Source: Glossina fuscipes (Eukaryota; Arthropoda; Insecta; Diptera; Glossinidae). From it: a DNA stretch of 64,000 nucleotides. The stretch covers positions 124,001 to 188,000 of the forward strand of contig NW_023998433.1 in NCBI RefSeq assembly GCF_014805625.2, given 5' to 3'. Positions 38,061 through 49,489 of this stretch are shown here, piece after piece. A model generated the notes under the pieces. The model had not been told where the DNA came from. It saw only the letters and a program-made list of their open reading frames with translations, and made no database searches. Numbering within the stretch: position 1 is the stretch's first letter; the number at the start of each line of letters is the position of its first letter. The translations under genes were made by a program, and so were the position numbers.

Positions 38061-39198
38061 CAGCGTTAAGGTACTGTACAACTAAGACACTGCAGAGTTA
38101 TTGGACGCTTTGCGAGGCGTACTCAAGAGTATTCAATGAAATAATTTAAACTTGCATCTTGGGGAAAACGGTGAAAGTGGTTTAAGGTTATGCATCCAAC
38201 TTGTGTTTTGCTATTTAAAGGTCATCAAATCTTTACCTTTTTAAAGTCGATTACTGACGATGAAAAGAAATTCGCCGACAACACTGTTATTCAAGAGAAA
38301 TTACATTTGCTGTGCGGACGGTTTGCTCAAACGGTCACAAAAACTGAATTACATTCAAAGTAGAGCATACGGTTTACATAATGAAATAAAAAATTAATTG
38401 GCTGCTGTTACTTAACGTACGCATTTTTACACCCATGTATTGTTCACAATCAGATCAGATCAAAACAAATCGTCATTAAAATTTTCAAATAGAGAAATTA
38501 ATTGATTTTCAGGCAACTCTAAATCGTACACTCAATCCATCACTCTTTCCGTCCGCTATGAATTAATAGGAATGACAGAGCACAAACCTTTAGTTAGTAA
38601 CGTGAAAAGACGTTTCGTTTTTTTTTTTATCCAAACATCTCCAAACTGGTAAAGACTGTAGTTGCAGTTCTGTAGACTAAGGGTTTTAAGATTTAAAATT
38701 GAAATTATCAATTAATTTAGTAGAATAACAAATAGACGGAGGTGAGTTTTATTCAAAATCTAATCAGCAGATTTTGAATGTCGTTACAAAGGAGCGGCGA
38801 CTTCATCTCCTATATCCCACAACTGCGAACCGATAGTTTCCTATTCTAGAGATCGAGCCGCCAGAACTAATTTGACATCGCTCTCACAATATTACCTGCC
38901 CGTTCTTTTCATATCCAGCTCCACAAACTGCAAGTGAAAGTCGTGGCGATAATCGCAAGACCTTATGCTGGCTTTTAAGTCGTAGATCAATGGATATGTG
39001 ATGTAAAATAGAAATTCGAAAGCCACGCTAAAATTCATTACATACCCAAGGTGAAGTCAAAATATGAACTAGCAGTTGTAGAAGTGAAAGTGTCGCCTGT
39101 TAAAAAATCAGCGTAGTAAGCATATAATTACAGTACAACTATCGTAATTAGATGAAATTGCGCTTAGATTAAAACACAAAGAGCTGAAGAAAGGAAAC

Positions 39199-39720
39199 AA
39201 GTAAGAAAATTATATTCGCTTTTGACCGAATCTTTTATACTCATCATCGCCATCCTAAAAAAAATGTGAAATAGAGAAAAACGATTACAGTTTCATACTC
39301 TGTAATATTGGGTGAGCGTGGCCGATTTTTCTTTTGGTTTTAGAATAAAAGTGGCGATCTATATGGTGTATGTGTTGCACTTTATGAATAACAAAAGACA
39401 TGGAACAAAAAAAACGGAAAACGAAGGTGTTCACGGTATTTGTTACACAGGCCTGTTGCGTGTCCCCTGTCCAGCCGGTGACATTTTCAAATTCTTTTGC
39501 AAACATTTTCACTTTTTGGTAATATATTCATTTTTGCAAACGGGAGAATGTTTACCATAGAAACTACACAGTTAAGCAGACGGACAGGCGGACAGATGGA
39601 GAGACCAACAACAACTATCAAAGAATTTATATTCTTTAGAAGATTTGCGAAACCTGTTTCTGCGCGTTACAAACGTATTGAAAAAAAATTATATTTTGAT
39701 ACTCTATAATACTGGATAGG
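39199..39720 (-). repeat. DINE-1-like repeat, minus orientation
   Basis: Starts AAGTAAGAAAATTATATTCG, then GACCGAATCTTTTATACTCATCATCGCCATCC, the terminus shared with 50133 and with the reverse complement of 36430-36500 and 51838-51905. It continues with TTTCAAATTCTTTTGCAAA-like and GGGAGAATGTTTACCA segments and a GGACAGGCGGACAGATGG tract. Confidence 0.6.
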
Positions 39721-40080
39721 CGTAGATAATTGTTTCCATTTTTGCACAGGTACTATAGCATTGTCCATAGAATACGCATTCAAGTTTTTGCACGTTTATC
39801 TGCCATAGGTTATGAGTCATGATCAAAAAACCAATTTTTTAATTCTGTTGATATACAGACATGCTCTCAGTTTACGTGGTGTTGTAGGCGTGTTCTTCCG
39901 CCGATTTGGCTCATTTTTAATACCATTCCGAGCATAAGAATTTCCAATGTTTGTGCGAATTTTGAAATTAATAGCGTTATTTTTGTAGACAAGACAGGGG
40001 GATTATGTAGACGAACAGCTTAAATCGATTCGTTATACCTTCCAGTACGTGGTATAATAAAATATAAGAACGTAAAGAAG
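39721..40080 (-). repeat. DINE-1-like repeat, further diverged unit
   Basis: Follows on from 39199-39720 and contains GATAGGCGTAGA...TTTTGCACAGG...CGATTCGTTATACCTTCC with a GACAGGGGGATTATGTAGACG tract. It is weaker than its neighbours. Confidence 0.35.
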
Positions 40081-40910
40081 AATTTCGCATTGTTAATGTG
40101 AAAAGAGGGGATTCAGTTAAAAATTCTAGAGAATCTCATTGCTTAGGAAATCCATCTTCGTAGATGTGCTCAAAAAATTTATTTACAAGGCAACATTCTC
40201 AATATTTACAACTTGCAAATGGCAAAGAGAGAGAAAGAGAGAGAAAAACTTAAAATCGTAAACTATGCGGGGCTTCGATTCTTCCTGACGAATATAATAA
40301 AAAATATATTTCTTTACAAAATTTTTCAGTTACCGACCGAACATGTTTTGGTTTTAGCAGTAACGAGCTCCAATGATTTTTTTTCATTTCAAATCAGTAA
40401 GAAAGATTAAACTTGTGAAAAAATTTTCTTCGTGCTTCATATTTTTTTCCTGTTTACCCAAAAATACAAAGCAAAGCAAAGAAATAATTTTTTATTTTCA
40501 TATTGCTTTTCGTTTACTTACGGTTGGTTGCTACTTTTAAAAAACCGATTTATCGAATTTTTTTTACGCTTTACAATAAGATTTTGCTTTTTCTTACAAT
40601 TTTTTGTTTGCTTATACCGAGGGACTAGATTTCCTTTTTCTATTTTTTCTTTCTTTCATTCTTCTTTCTTTACTTCTGAAAGCTATTTTTATCTAAAACT
40701 TTTCTGCAAACTTCGTTTTATTTTCTTCTGCTCGACATCAACGCCAGCCAGCTAAATACATAATAACCGTTGCCCATTAGAAAAGACCATAAAGTAAAAT
40801 GATGATAAACGGATTACTAAAGCTTTTCACGCCATTAAGAAAAATTGGTGACGGTTTGCTGTCACGAGAGGGAGAGAACAAACTAAAATAAAACAAAACA
40901 AAGAACAACT

Positions 40911-41640
40911 AGGAAAAGTATATTTGGTCGTGACCGAATCGTTTGTACCCGTCAACGTTATCCTAAACAGACAAAGATTATAAAAAAACTAAATTTTTAA
41001 TGCTCTTATTATATTATATTATGGAACGGGCGAAGCTAATTTTTTCTGTTTTCAAAGTAAAAGCTTTTGTCGTATGGGCATATGGGCGTTGTAAGCGCGT
41101 CCTTAAAAAAGTTTAAGTCACTTTCGAATGCCTTTGTAAATTTATGCGAATCTTTACCACAGGAACAATACGGTTGAGCAGGCGGACAGATGGATAGACG
41201 AATGTGCTTAGGTGCATTCCAAATTTAAAAGTGGCCAAGAATTTATAAACTGTAAGGGAATTTTAGAAGCTCGTTTTTGCGCTTTATAAAGGTATCGGGA
41301 AAAAATTACATTCTTTATAATATTGGATAGGCGTAGACAATTTTTCCTCATGTTTTTGCCAAATTTAATGTCGATAGCTTTACGGCCAGGAGAATGTTTA
41401 CCACAGACATTATTTAAACGGACAGACAGCTAAACTGATAGACGGCTGAATGGACAAGCGGACAGACGTCAGACGAAGATGCTTAAATCGATTCAGAATT
41501 TGAGGGTGATCAAGAATATATACATTTCGCAGGGTCTCGCTTGCTTCTGGGTGTTGCAAAAGTTCTGACTAAATGAATATACCCCTCATCCTTCGGGGAT
41601 GAATATGAGAAGGAAAATAAGAGTAAAGAAAAGACTCTGC
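40911..41640 (-). repeat. DINE-1-like repeat, minus orientation
   Basis: Starts near AAAAGTATATTTGG with GACCGAATCGTTTGTACCC and CGTTATCCTAAA, then two GGACAGA-rich tracts (41180-41200 and 41420-41470) and TTAAATCGATTCAGAATTTG. It ends close before miple exon 2. Confidence 0.55.
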
Positions 41641-41932
41641 GCGTATAGGCGGAGTGATATTGTATCAAAATAGTTATTACTCTCGAATTTCGTCTCAATT
41701 ATATCTTTTGCATATACAAACAGCAAAAACATTCATTACGTCTTCCTTTAATTCGTTTTCTCATACATAGTAATAACCATAATTTGTTTGTTTTATAGGA
41801 AATCATGTCGTTTAATTTGGTTGGATTGGATTTGATTTGGTCGTGATTGTATAAATTTCTCTATCGTTTAGCAAACAATGAAAATAAGATTTTCTTTACT
41901 GTTTTATTTATTTATTTGTTTATCGTTTTTAG

Positions 41933-42070
41933 GGCTTTCGTGTCGTTATGGTAAGAATCCTTGGACTGAGTGTGATACCAAAACCAATACACGTTCAAGA
42001 ACGTTGACTTTAAAAAAAGGCGATCCAGCTTGTGATCAAACACGGACTATACAAAAGAAATGCAAGAAAG
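41933..42070 (+). CDS. miple: miple exon 2, first midkine/pleiotrophin-type cysteine module
   Basis: This 138-bp exon encodes about 46 residues beginning GLSCRYGKNPWTEC. The cysteines follow C-x9-C-x19-C-x9-C, with an aromatic residue two positions after the first Cys, a Trp three before the second Cys, and a basic stretch (TRSRTLTLKK) between Cys 2 and Cys 3. This is the known pattern of the C-terminal half-domain of vertebrate pleiotrophin and midkine, a three-stranded sheet that binds heparin and chondroitin sulfate. The acceptor is TATCGTTTTTAG|GG at 41931-41932, and the donor is AAAG|GTAAGC after 42070. The exon is phase 1 at both ends and joins exons 1 and 3 in frame. An in-frame ATG at 41878 lies in the intron and is probably not used. 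Confidence 0.88.
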
Positions 42071-42339
42071 GTAAGCGAAATTTGTCCTTACTTAAAATTT
42101 TTAAAGGCTGTTTTCTATCTCGTTTTTGACTTTTCATTTTTTTTTTTTCTATTTGTCGACTCGTTTATATGTTGCCGGCATGTACAATATATGTCCAAGA
42201 TAACTGTTGAGTTTAAAGCTAATATTTTTTAAGGCAACATGCAAAATTTTTTAAACAACAACAACATGTTCATATTCTCAGGCCACGCTGTGTGTGGACA
42301 ATTTTTATCGCTTTTAAGATATTATAATATAATAATGGA

Positions 42340-43480
42340 TACTTGCATGTATTTTGATCAGTGATATCTGTTGATGAAAATGATACAGTGATGCGAAATA
42401 TGAATGAACAGAACAGTTAAATTCGATAATTTTGATCTTTTTCTACGTAAAATAACAGCTTTGCCTTTAGTATTATTGAGTTATAACATTGCTTACATAT
42501 GCTTATAATAAAACCCTCAAAATTGCATTTTCGGCATTCGTTACCTTCGTTGTTTGATTTGATGAAATCTGCTGCCAAAACCCATCAAATACTTAGCCGG
42601 CTTAGCTTAGAAGCTTATGATGATGCTTCCTCATCATGTCCTAATTTTGGATTTTGATTTCAACGGTTTTAAAGTTGCGATGTTGGTGTCAATTAAGAAA
42701 GAAAGGCCTGATGTACCCAAGAACTCGACGCTAATGAATTGCAAGACTTATTGGATGAAAGCCTGGCTCAAGCTCTCAAAGAACTTTCGAAGGGCTTAGC
42801 TGTTGATGAATTAAGTGTTTCTAGACGTTTACATGCATTATAAAATATTCAAAAAGAGGGAGAAAAGGTACCAAACGAATTGACTGAAAATGCGATTTTA
42901 ACGTCGTTTCAACATCGCGGCTTCATTGTATGCAGGGCAAAAGAAAAGAGTTTCTTGTGACATATTGTGACGTGAAACCGTAAATGCCACTACTACGATA
43001 GTCCCAAGCGTAAAAAGTGAAGGTCTAATCCAGTAGAGCCATCCGTTTGGTGGGATCAGCTAGGTATAGTGTATTATGAGCTGCTAAGCAGAATGAAACT
43101 GCTATTGCAGTTATGTACCGAGGTTAATTGAACAGATTGAATTATGTATTATTGCAAAAAACAGCAGCAACAGCGGTTAACAGACGCAAAGTCGTCCTCT
43201 TGCATGATAACACTAGATCACACATTGCAAGGATACGCCGTTGCAGTTCTAATGGGAAGTTCTGCCGCACTCAGCGTACCCGTCAGGTTTAACGCTTTCT
43301 GCTTACCACTTGCTCAAATCGATGCAGCATGGCCTGGCTGGCACATGGTTTCGAAATGCTGAAGAAATGTGAAAATGGGCCGATGATTGGATCGATGCCA
43401 AGCCGGTATCGCCATGTTGCCAGAAGGATGGGAAAGACTGTTAGCAAATGAACGAAAATGTTTTGGTTAATATATGAAGT
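42340..43480 (+). mobile_element. mariner-like transposase pseudogene, near full length, copy 2 (in miple intron 2)
   Basis: Aligns with copy 3 (61065-62140) from a shared TACTTGCATGT start through the end of the coding region. With frame changes it reads as an irritans-like mariner. An N-terminal KSAAKTHQI-type segment comes first, then LQDLLDESLAQALKELSKGL, AVDELSVSRRLHAL, KVPNELTEN, YYDSPKRKK, WWDQLGIVYYELL, LLHDNTRSHIARI and MQHGLAGTWFRNAEE with KWADDWIDAKP. The second catalytic Asp (HDN) is kept. The first Asp motif (GDEKW in the family) is replaced and next to a stop, so the copy is inactive. Terminal inverted repeats were not identified. Confidence 0.8.
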
Positions 43481-44739
43481 GAAGTTTGGTTAATATGTAA
43501 AGTGAAAAAGTTGTCAGAATTCATGCAAACATCTGACGTATATATATAGAAAGTCATGTTTTGTGATAATAAAATAAATGTTTTCGCTCACAATGAACGG
43601 CGAATTAAAAATAATAAAAATTCTAGTTAGAATGAAAGTGCATATGGTGTTTCATTAACAATTATACGATTTCTTTGAAAAAAAGAGAAAAAGGCCTATG
43701 AAAATTGGCGAAATGCAATTTCTTTTTTCATTTTAAATTTTAATCAATGTAGTTAAGTTCCAAATGTCTACAAAGTTTATCGGTACCCACACGAATCCGA
43801 TAAATCCTATTTTCGTCACTTTGCTTACTACATCTGGCTAAAGTTCACCAATATGACGTTCAATATTCATTCATAAAGCACGAATAGACCTCGAAGAACA
43901 ACTTGAGATAGCCCCGAGGAAATAGTCCAAAAGCCTTAAAAAACAGTTCATCCGATGCAACTGAATGCCGGAATTTGTCAATATTTTTACGTAACAGAAC
44001 TTATCAAGTAACAAATCAATTGTTTGTACTGTTGGTATATAGTTTTGTTTCGTTATGTAAAGCCAGATGTTGTTCAGATCGGGCCAGATATGCGTTAAGA
44101 AATATTCTCAAATCATGCTTACGAAGTTGTAAAATTAACGTTATAATCTTTTTGTATGATGCTTGTTATTGAAGATTAAAATTGTCTGGCTACCAACTAA
44201 GAAGCTTTCTTCACAATATTTATCATCCTTCGCTTTATACGAGCGTTTTTTATACACCAGCATACTACGCTTATGATACTGGGTGTATTAAGTTTGTGCG
44301 AACGTATGTAACATTCACAAGGGCTTACGATCAGTGCAGAATCATTTTCTAAATCCATTTGAGCTTTATCTGCTGATCTCAGTATATATGTTTTCGGTGT
44401 TTGATAATATTTAATAAGCCGACATTTTTGACGCAGGGGCAAAGAATGTTGAAAAAGGGCTTCTTTTAATATCATTCCCTATACAGCATCCCATCTTAAA
44501 AAGATTGTTATATGAAAAAAATCTGTCGACAACTGTCATTAAGTAATAGCATTTCGCCATATTAAATTGATGTCAAAAATTTTGAATCGAATAGACTGAT
44601 ATATTGAAACTCCTTTTCTTACGCAGACGTAAGCCTTGATATAAAAAACAGTCAAATTTCAATATTTCACAGTGAAAATTAGTCTATGCTAATAACTTGA
44701 CTTGGAAATTAACTGTGTCAAATTTTTACCTAGTAGGGT

Positions 44740-44950
44740 GATTTTTCGAGATACACCCAGTATAGGGATACACTTGAAAACTAAGCCTTTATATGGCAAC
44801 AAAATCTAGGTTTTAGTACTTTATGACGAAAATATTGCAATAATTATAAAGTCTTTGGCAAGAATATGTCGGTCCGCGTTTTGGGTTCTCTTCCATATAA
44901 GGGCAATGAAAAACTATGCCCTTACTTGCAATTTAGGCGGAATGGTGTAA
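44740..44950. repeat. AT-rich interspersed repeat with GCCTTTATATGGCAAC core
   Basis: Contains AAGCCTTTATATGGCAACAA followed by AATCTAGGTTTTAGT, also seen near 10425 and 54690. Confidence 0.45.
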
Positions 44951-46129
44951 GGAAACTTAGTCAGCGGCCTTAACCGACGATAATGCTTTTACTTCTTATT
45001 CACTGTGTTTTTCTTCTACAGGCTCTGTTGACATATAAACATCTTTTCATATTTACACTACATGCAAGCGTGACTAAGATTGCAAATGCTTGGGACTGTG
45101 CAAACATTGAATTGCTTGGCAAATATTTTTGTTGCTTTTATGTATTTATACGCGAGCGCAAACAATAAATAAATTCTTGTTTTCTCTGTACTTTGTACGC
45201 TGTTTAATGTCGATAATCGTTACTTGTGATACTCGTTGTATGAAATATTTATGTACCATTTACAATTTTATTACTCTTATCTTCCGGTATAAACCATATT
45301 TCAATTTTTTTACTTCTGTTTTTCTTCTTTTTTTTTTTTTTCCTTCTCTTCCTTATTTTGTATTTTTCTTAAAGATAGCACGTTTCAAAGATAAACGTGC
45401 TCGTATGACTTTTTTATTGCATTGATTTTCACCATAAAATCCGGCAGTATTCGATGAAGGATCTTTTGATTTTTTGGCTTTTTTTTTGTTTTATGTCTAT
45501 TCGTGAAAATGGGAAATAGTTTTACATATTCGTTTAGCATAAGTAAAAAATATATTGGTTTCTGGATAAATCAAGTTTTGCTTGTTTATCCGTCTTTTGC
45601 TTGTTCATCTGTCTCGTCTATCTAATAAATTAAAAAAAGAGAGAGTTTGAGCTTTCTCTTTCTTCCTGCTTCCATTTCTCACATGAGCGTGTAAGAAAGC
45701 GAAAGGAGGAATCCGATATCTATGTTCAGCCAATTTAATATTTGATTACGTCATGAGTAACGCTTAAAATGTTATTCCGTTCAGTGGTTAAAATACTTTC
45801 AAAAAACTAGGGGAAATAAAGGAATGATGTATAAGAAGTTCAACACAAAGCTAGTAAGTTTTGTTTTTGCTTTACGCGAGTTAATGTCGCGAGGCTTGTA
45901 ACTGTTAAAGTTTATCATTTAAATATGGCGCCATATGCACTTTGAATATGTTTCCAAATTAATACCATTTTTATCAAAAGTCACGGTTGGTTATACCAAT
46001 CTTTCGTCCATTAGCGCTGTTTTACGCTGATGGCAATCTTTGCTATAAACAAACAATTCAACGTTTTGTGAAAAATTGTATTTGTCGTTGTAAATGTTCT
46101 TCTGCCAAATGACGCAACACTACGCAAAG

Positions 46130-46760
46130 GAAGAAGATAAAACATGTAGCAACACTATAGTTGCGCAAGGCCGACCACTAGGCACCCCACAGCACACCAC
46201 TTTGCCTAGCACAGTTACTTACCCGGTTTGGTAACACAATACACCAGAATTTACACATTACATTCACGCGAACGCATACTTTTCATGAGTGGCGGATGCT
46301 CAAGACATCAAATGGCGTGATTCAAATTTAACGAACTTAATTCACTTCCTAAAAATTTCATACCTTCTCTCCATATAAGGGTTTGCTCTTTATGTTAGCC
46401 CTTATATATGCTAGAGTGTACAAAATGGACTTATCTGATCCAAGCTCCCTACTCTTCATTCGTTTGGTTAATTTGCTACTATGGAGCTAGTTTCATCATA
46501 AAATTTAAAAAAATTTAAACTTTTTCTAAAGCGATCTATAATTTATGCGAAACTTTATATAGAATGGATTCCAAGAAATAGATTCATAAGGTTTAAATTT
46601 GGTCTATATAATATATAATTTTTGTCAGATTAATATCATGAACAAATCTTTATCGTAAAACTTTAACAATCAAACCTTTTTGCATATAAGGGTTTACACT
46701 TTCTGAGAATAGCTTATCTGCGGTGGTATTCAAAATAAGAAAATGAGTTTGTAATAGGTT
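46130..46760 (+). repeat. AT-rich interspersed repeat (R3), uninterrupted copy
   Basis: Aligns with the two flanks of the LTR at 30600-30880 and 32478-32990. It includes TTATATATGCTAGAG at 46402-46416, which matches the reconstructed empty site of that insertion. Confidence 0.6.
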
Positions 46761-47174
46761 GCTTTCTTAACAAAGATAAGAACATTTCGTGTAGTAAGCG
46801 AATTTTAAAATCCAATTCCTGTCGGTCAATAAAGAACAGTATTTTCTTATGAAGAAATGGCATGAAAAATTGCTCTGATAAGGGTTCATGCAGCTTGTTC
46901 TGCTATGAATTTACAACATTATCTTATTAATACAACGTACATACATTAATAAAACAATAACAGCCGGAATAGTCTGCGACGTCTATGGTATGAGGAGTGG
47001 GTGATGCAACAATGAAATTATAATTTAACTTTTACGTTTAATGAGAATACTACAAGTGTGTATATAAATATGATACACGAATCGATAACTGTCGGGACTG
47101 ATGCATAAATGTCGTCCCTACTAAAAAATTATTTGTAAGTCTCAACCATCGAACAACATGTGTAAAAATTTCAG

Positions 47175-47417
47175 GCTATTGCATTGATTCGTTTAGGTGC
47201 TTTCAGCGATATTATATATATTATCTTAAAATCTATGGAAAAATCCGAATTTGATGTTTTGAGTAAAAAAGCATTGTTCACACAATGCATTGCAAAATGT
47301 TGTAACACTGATAATTGTAGAAAGCTTAAACGGGGTGAACACACAAGGAATAATCGAATAAGCCCTGGAAATTATTGCCGACTAGTAAAGAGGCAGTGCA
47401 TTCAAGATTGTGCATGA
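47175..47417 (+). CDS. Candidate Cys-rich exon nested in miple intron 2, unknown product
   Basis: An open frame of 80 codons begins right after a good splice acceptor (AAAATTTCAG at 47165-47174). Its first ATG is at 47235. It ends in a Cys-rich segment with the pattern C-x3-CC-x4-C-x18-C-x6-C-x3-C just before the stop at 47415-47417, which looks like a small disulfide-bonded secreted peptide. A second frame, +1 relative to the first, opens at 47389 and runs to 47610, so a frameshifted longer product is also possible. No 5' exon with a signal peptide was found. The only nearby donor (47135) would give a 40-bp intron and the wrong frame. I do not recognise a family. In sequence this AT-rich, open frames of this size occur by chance, so confidence is low. 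Confidence 0.2.
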   Translation, partial: AIALIRLGAFSDIIYIILKSMEKSEFDVLSKKALFTQCIAKCCNTDNCRKLKRGEHTRNNRISPGNYCRLVKRQCIQDCA

Positions 47418-48327
47418 GAAACATGTGCTCTCTCCTATAAAGCAACAACTACAATTGTTTTCTATTCCGCAAACGTATTCTTCAAATCAATCCCCCAGTC
47501 ACAATTATCGTGTACGTCGTGATCATGTCGTTACCAAAAATAGAATTTATTTTCAAAATTTTGAGCAGTCGTTATATGAAAAAATCATCAAAATGTTGGA
47601 GAAACTTTAGATTGATTCCATCACTTTTGAAAGCGACTACGTTAACGAACAAAATCGAATTTTGTAAAAGAAAAGTTTTTTCTTATTTAGTTTCGAGATT
47701 TATTGACTGATGTATGACTAATATGTATCTACGAGTATATGTATACGCTTATGGTGGTGTTCATGTATGCAAATGCATATGAAAATTATCATTTATAGTG
47801 GAGCATTTTTTTTAAAGGCGGTCACCATTATCATAACAATGGTTAGTGAGTGTCGTTGGGTAAGCAGAGATAAGCGACGACATTTTTGGTGAATGAATCT
47901 GGACTCGAAAATTTATTAAATGGCAGCTAAGCCACAGCAAAAAAGAAAAAAAAAATATATATATATATTTTATATATATGTACGCTTAAATATATATATA
48001 ATATATATAAAATAAGACAAATATAAAAGTTACGAAAATATATATATTAAAGAGAGCGATTAAAAGACTTTTATATTGTACTTAAATATCGTTTTTAATT
48101 CGTTCTAATTTGCTTAGTTTATATAATTAAAAGGATTACAAGAATCATTAATTGGGTTTTCCCCTTTCACACAACCGGCCAACTTGATATTCTGTTTTAC
48201 GCTAATTTCTTTTAATATTAATAAAAAGAAGAAAGAAAGTTAAGGTTCTGTATAACTTTAAAATACACACGCGCATATTTATATAAGTGTTTATCCGTGT
48301 GTACGCTTTTTTTATTCGATTTTATAG

Positions 48328-48507
48328 CTTGCCGCTACGAAAAGGGTTCTTGGTCTGAATGTGCTACCGGTCAGATGACACGTGCTGACAAATTGAAAGC
48401 AACCAGCGATCCATCGTGCGAAGCAACACGTATTATTAAGAAAAATTGCAAACCTGGCAAATCCAAGGATAAGACTGCCAAGGAACAACGCAAGAACAAA
48501 GATAAAG
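48328..48507 (+). CDS. miple: miple exon 3, second midkine/pleiotrophin-type cysteine module and basic tail
   Basis: This 180-bp exon encodes about 60 residues. Its start, ACRYEKGSWSEC, mirrors exon 2. The spacing is C-x9-C-x18-C-x9-C, again with Tyr after the first Cys and Trp before the second. After the last Cys comes a strongly basic tail rich in Lys, Arg, Asp and Gln (KPGKSKDKTAKEQRKNKDK), like the lysine-rich C-terminal tails of pleiotrophin and midkine. The acceptor is TTTTATAG|CT at 48326-48327, and the donor is AAAG|GTAAGA after 48507, phase 1 at both ends. If the donor is ignored, the frame runs on to a stop at 48654-48656 through another basic stretch (GKKIKKHHNRK). That would be a plausible unspliced C terminus. 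Otherwise a terminal exon lies further downstream or outside the window. Confidence 0.88.
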
Positions 48508-49489
48508 GTAAGAAAATAAAAAAACATCATAACAGAAAATTAAGGAATTATGTGGTTAAAGCCTACACTCTTTCACACATTCGGACCCACGCAACACACA
48601 CAGATTCTATTCCCTTGATGTTTGCGAAAATTGATGAGGAGCAAGTGTTAAGATGATTATAAATATAATTGAAAGCATTTTCTTCCTCTTTTTTGCATAC
48701 AAATTAAAGCGATTAACTGACCTTTTTGCTTTTCTACGAACGTAAATCTTTTAATAGTCTTGAAGTTTTTTATTAGGAAAATTAAAAACAAAAAAATGTT
48801 GTTTCTTCTTTTGCTCAAACTATTTTCGGAAAAGTAATTGATTTTACATTAACTTTTTTTTTTTTTTTTTTTTGATAACAACTTGACGATAAATAGATTT
48901 TCAATTTTCAGATTCTTATGGTATCAAAAACAGAGTTCATATCTACTAATTTTATGACACGTTCTCTATTGGATTTTTCATTATAGGGCCCCTCACCGCG
49001 CTGTATAGGCATATTAGGAGCCCTTACTCAAACCACCTGTCGATGATCTTTGCTGCTTTTTTAGTTCATCTAAAAAATTGACTTAAAATAAATAAAAGAA
49101 ATGAAAAGTTTTTGAACAGGTCGCCATTACCAATAGCTTTAGTCACCCTATTCTTACCACTGTTTGCATATTAGAGGCACGAAAGCATTACAGAGTGCAA
49201 ACATCAATGCGGACTACTTTACGAGATTTTCAATTATTTGCATCATACATTATTAATTCACGGATTTATTCTAGCGATTGTAAAGTTTTATTATCGCATC
49301 CTGTTTGGATAATTTCCAAACGATCTTAAATCGTACAGTGACTCATTCAATTGCATCTTACAATTTAACAAGCAAAAAAGGTAGAAACTTAAATAAACCA
49401 AAAAATATATCATGATAAGATCTTAACTGAATTGAAGGAACCTCCTCCATTCGCACGAAAAAAGCTTATGTTTTCGATTCATTTAAATA
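48508..49489. other. Sequence after miple exon 3, intron 3 or 3' UTR
   Basis: If the donor at 48508 is used, this is the start of intron 3. If not, 48508-48656 is coding and the rest is 3' UTR or intergenic. An acceptor-like TTTTCAATTTTCAG ends at 48912, but the frame after it gives only 13 residues of non-basic sequence. AATAAA occurs near 49086. Confidence 0.4.

Larger units (their letters stand above)
37268..41932 (+). other. miple intron 1 (about 4.7 kb)
   Basis: The intron starts GTAAGT and ends with a T-rich tract before TAG. It carries a pogo-like MITE (37799-38060) and three stretches of DINE-like repeat in minus orientation (39199-39720, 39720-40080 and 40911-41640). I see no further cysteine-module exon inside it. 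Confidence 0.75.
42071..48327 (+). other. miple intron 2 (about 6.3 kb)
   Basis: The intron starts GTAAGC and ends TTTTATAG. It contains a dead mariner (42340-43480), short AT-rich repeats (44740-44950), a longer repeat copy (46130-46760), a Cys-rich open frame (47175-47610) and AT microsatellites near 47950-48010. The remainder is plain AT-rich intron sequence. Confidence 0.75.

Noticed and set aside
41878..41932. ATG at 41878 as a separate start with a signal-peptide-like MKIRFSLLFYLFICLSF
   Set aside because: The hydrophobic run coincides with the polypyrimidine tract of the exon 2 acceptor, and exon 1 already supplies a start and signal peptide in the right phase. An alternative promoter is not excluded, but nothing supports it.
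47135..47174. 40-bp intron joining ATGTCGTCC... to the Cys-rich frame
   Set aside because: Splicing there puts the downstream sequence in a frame with an immediate stop, and 40 bp is below the usual minimum for fly introns.
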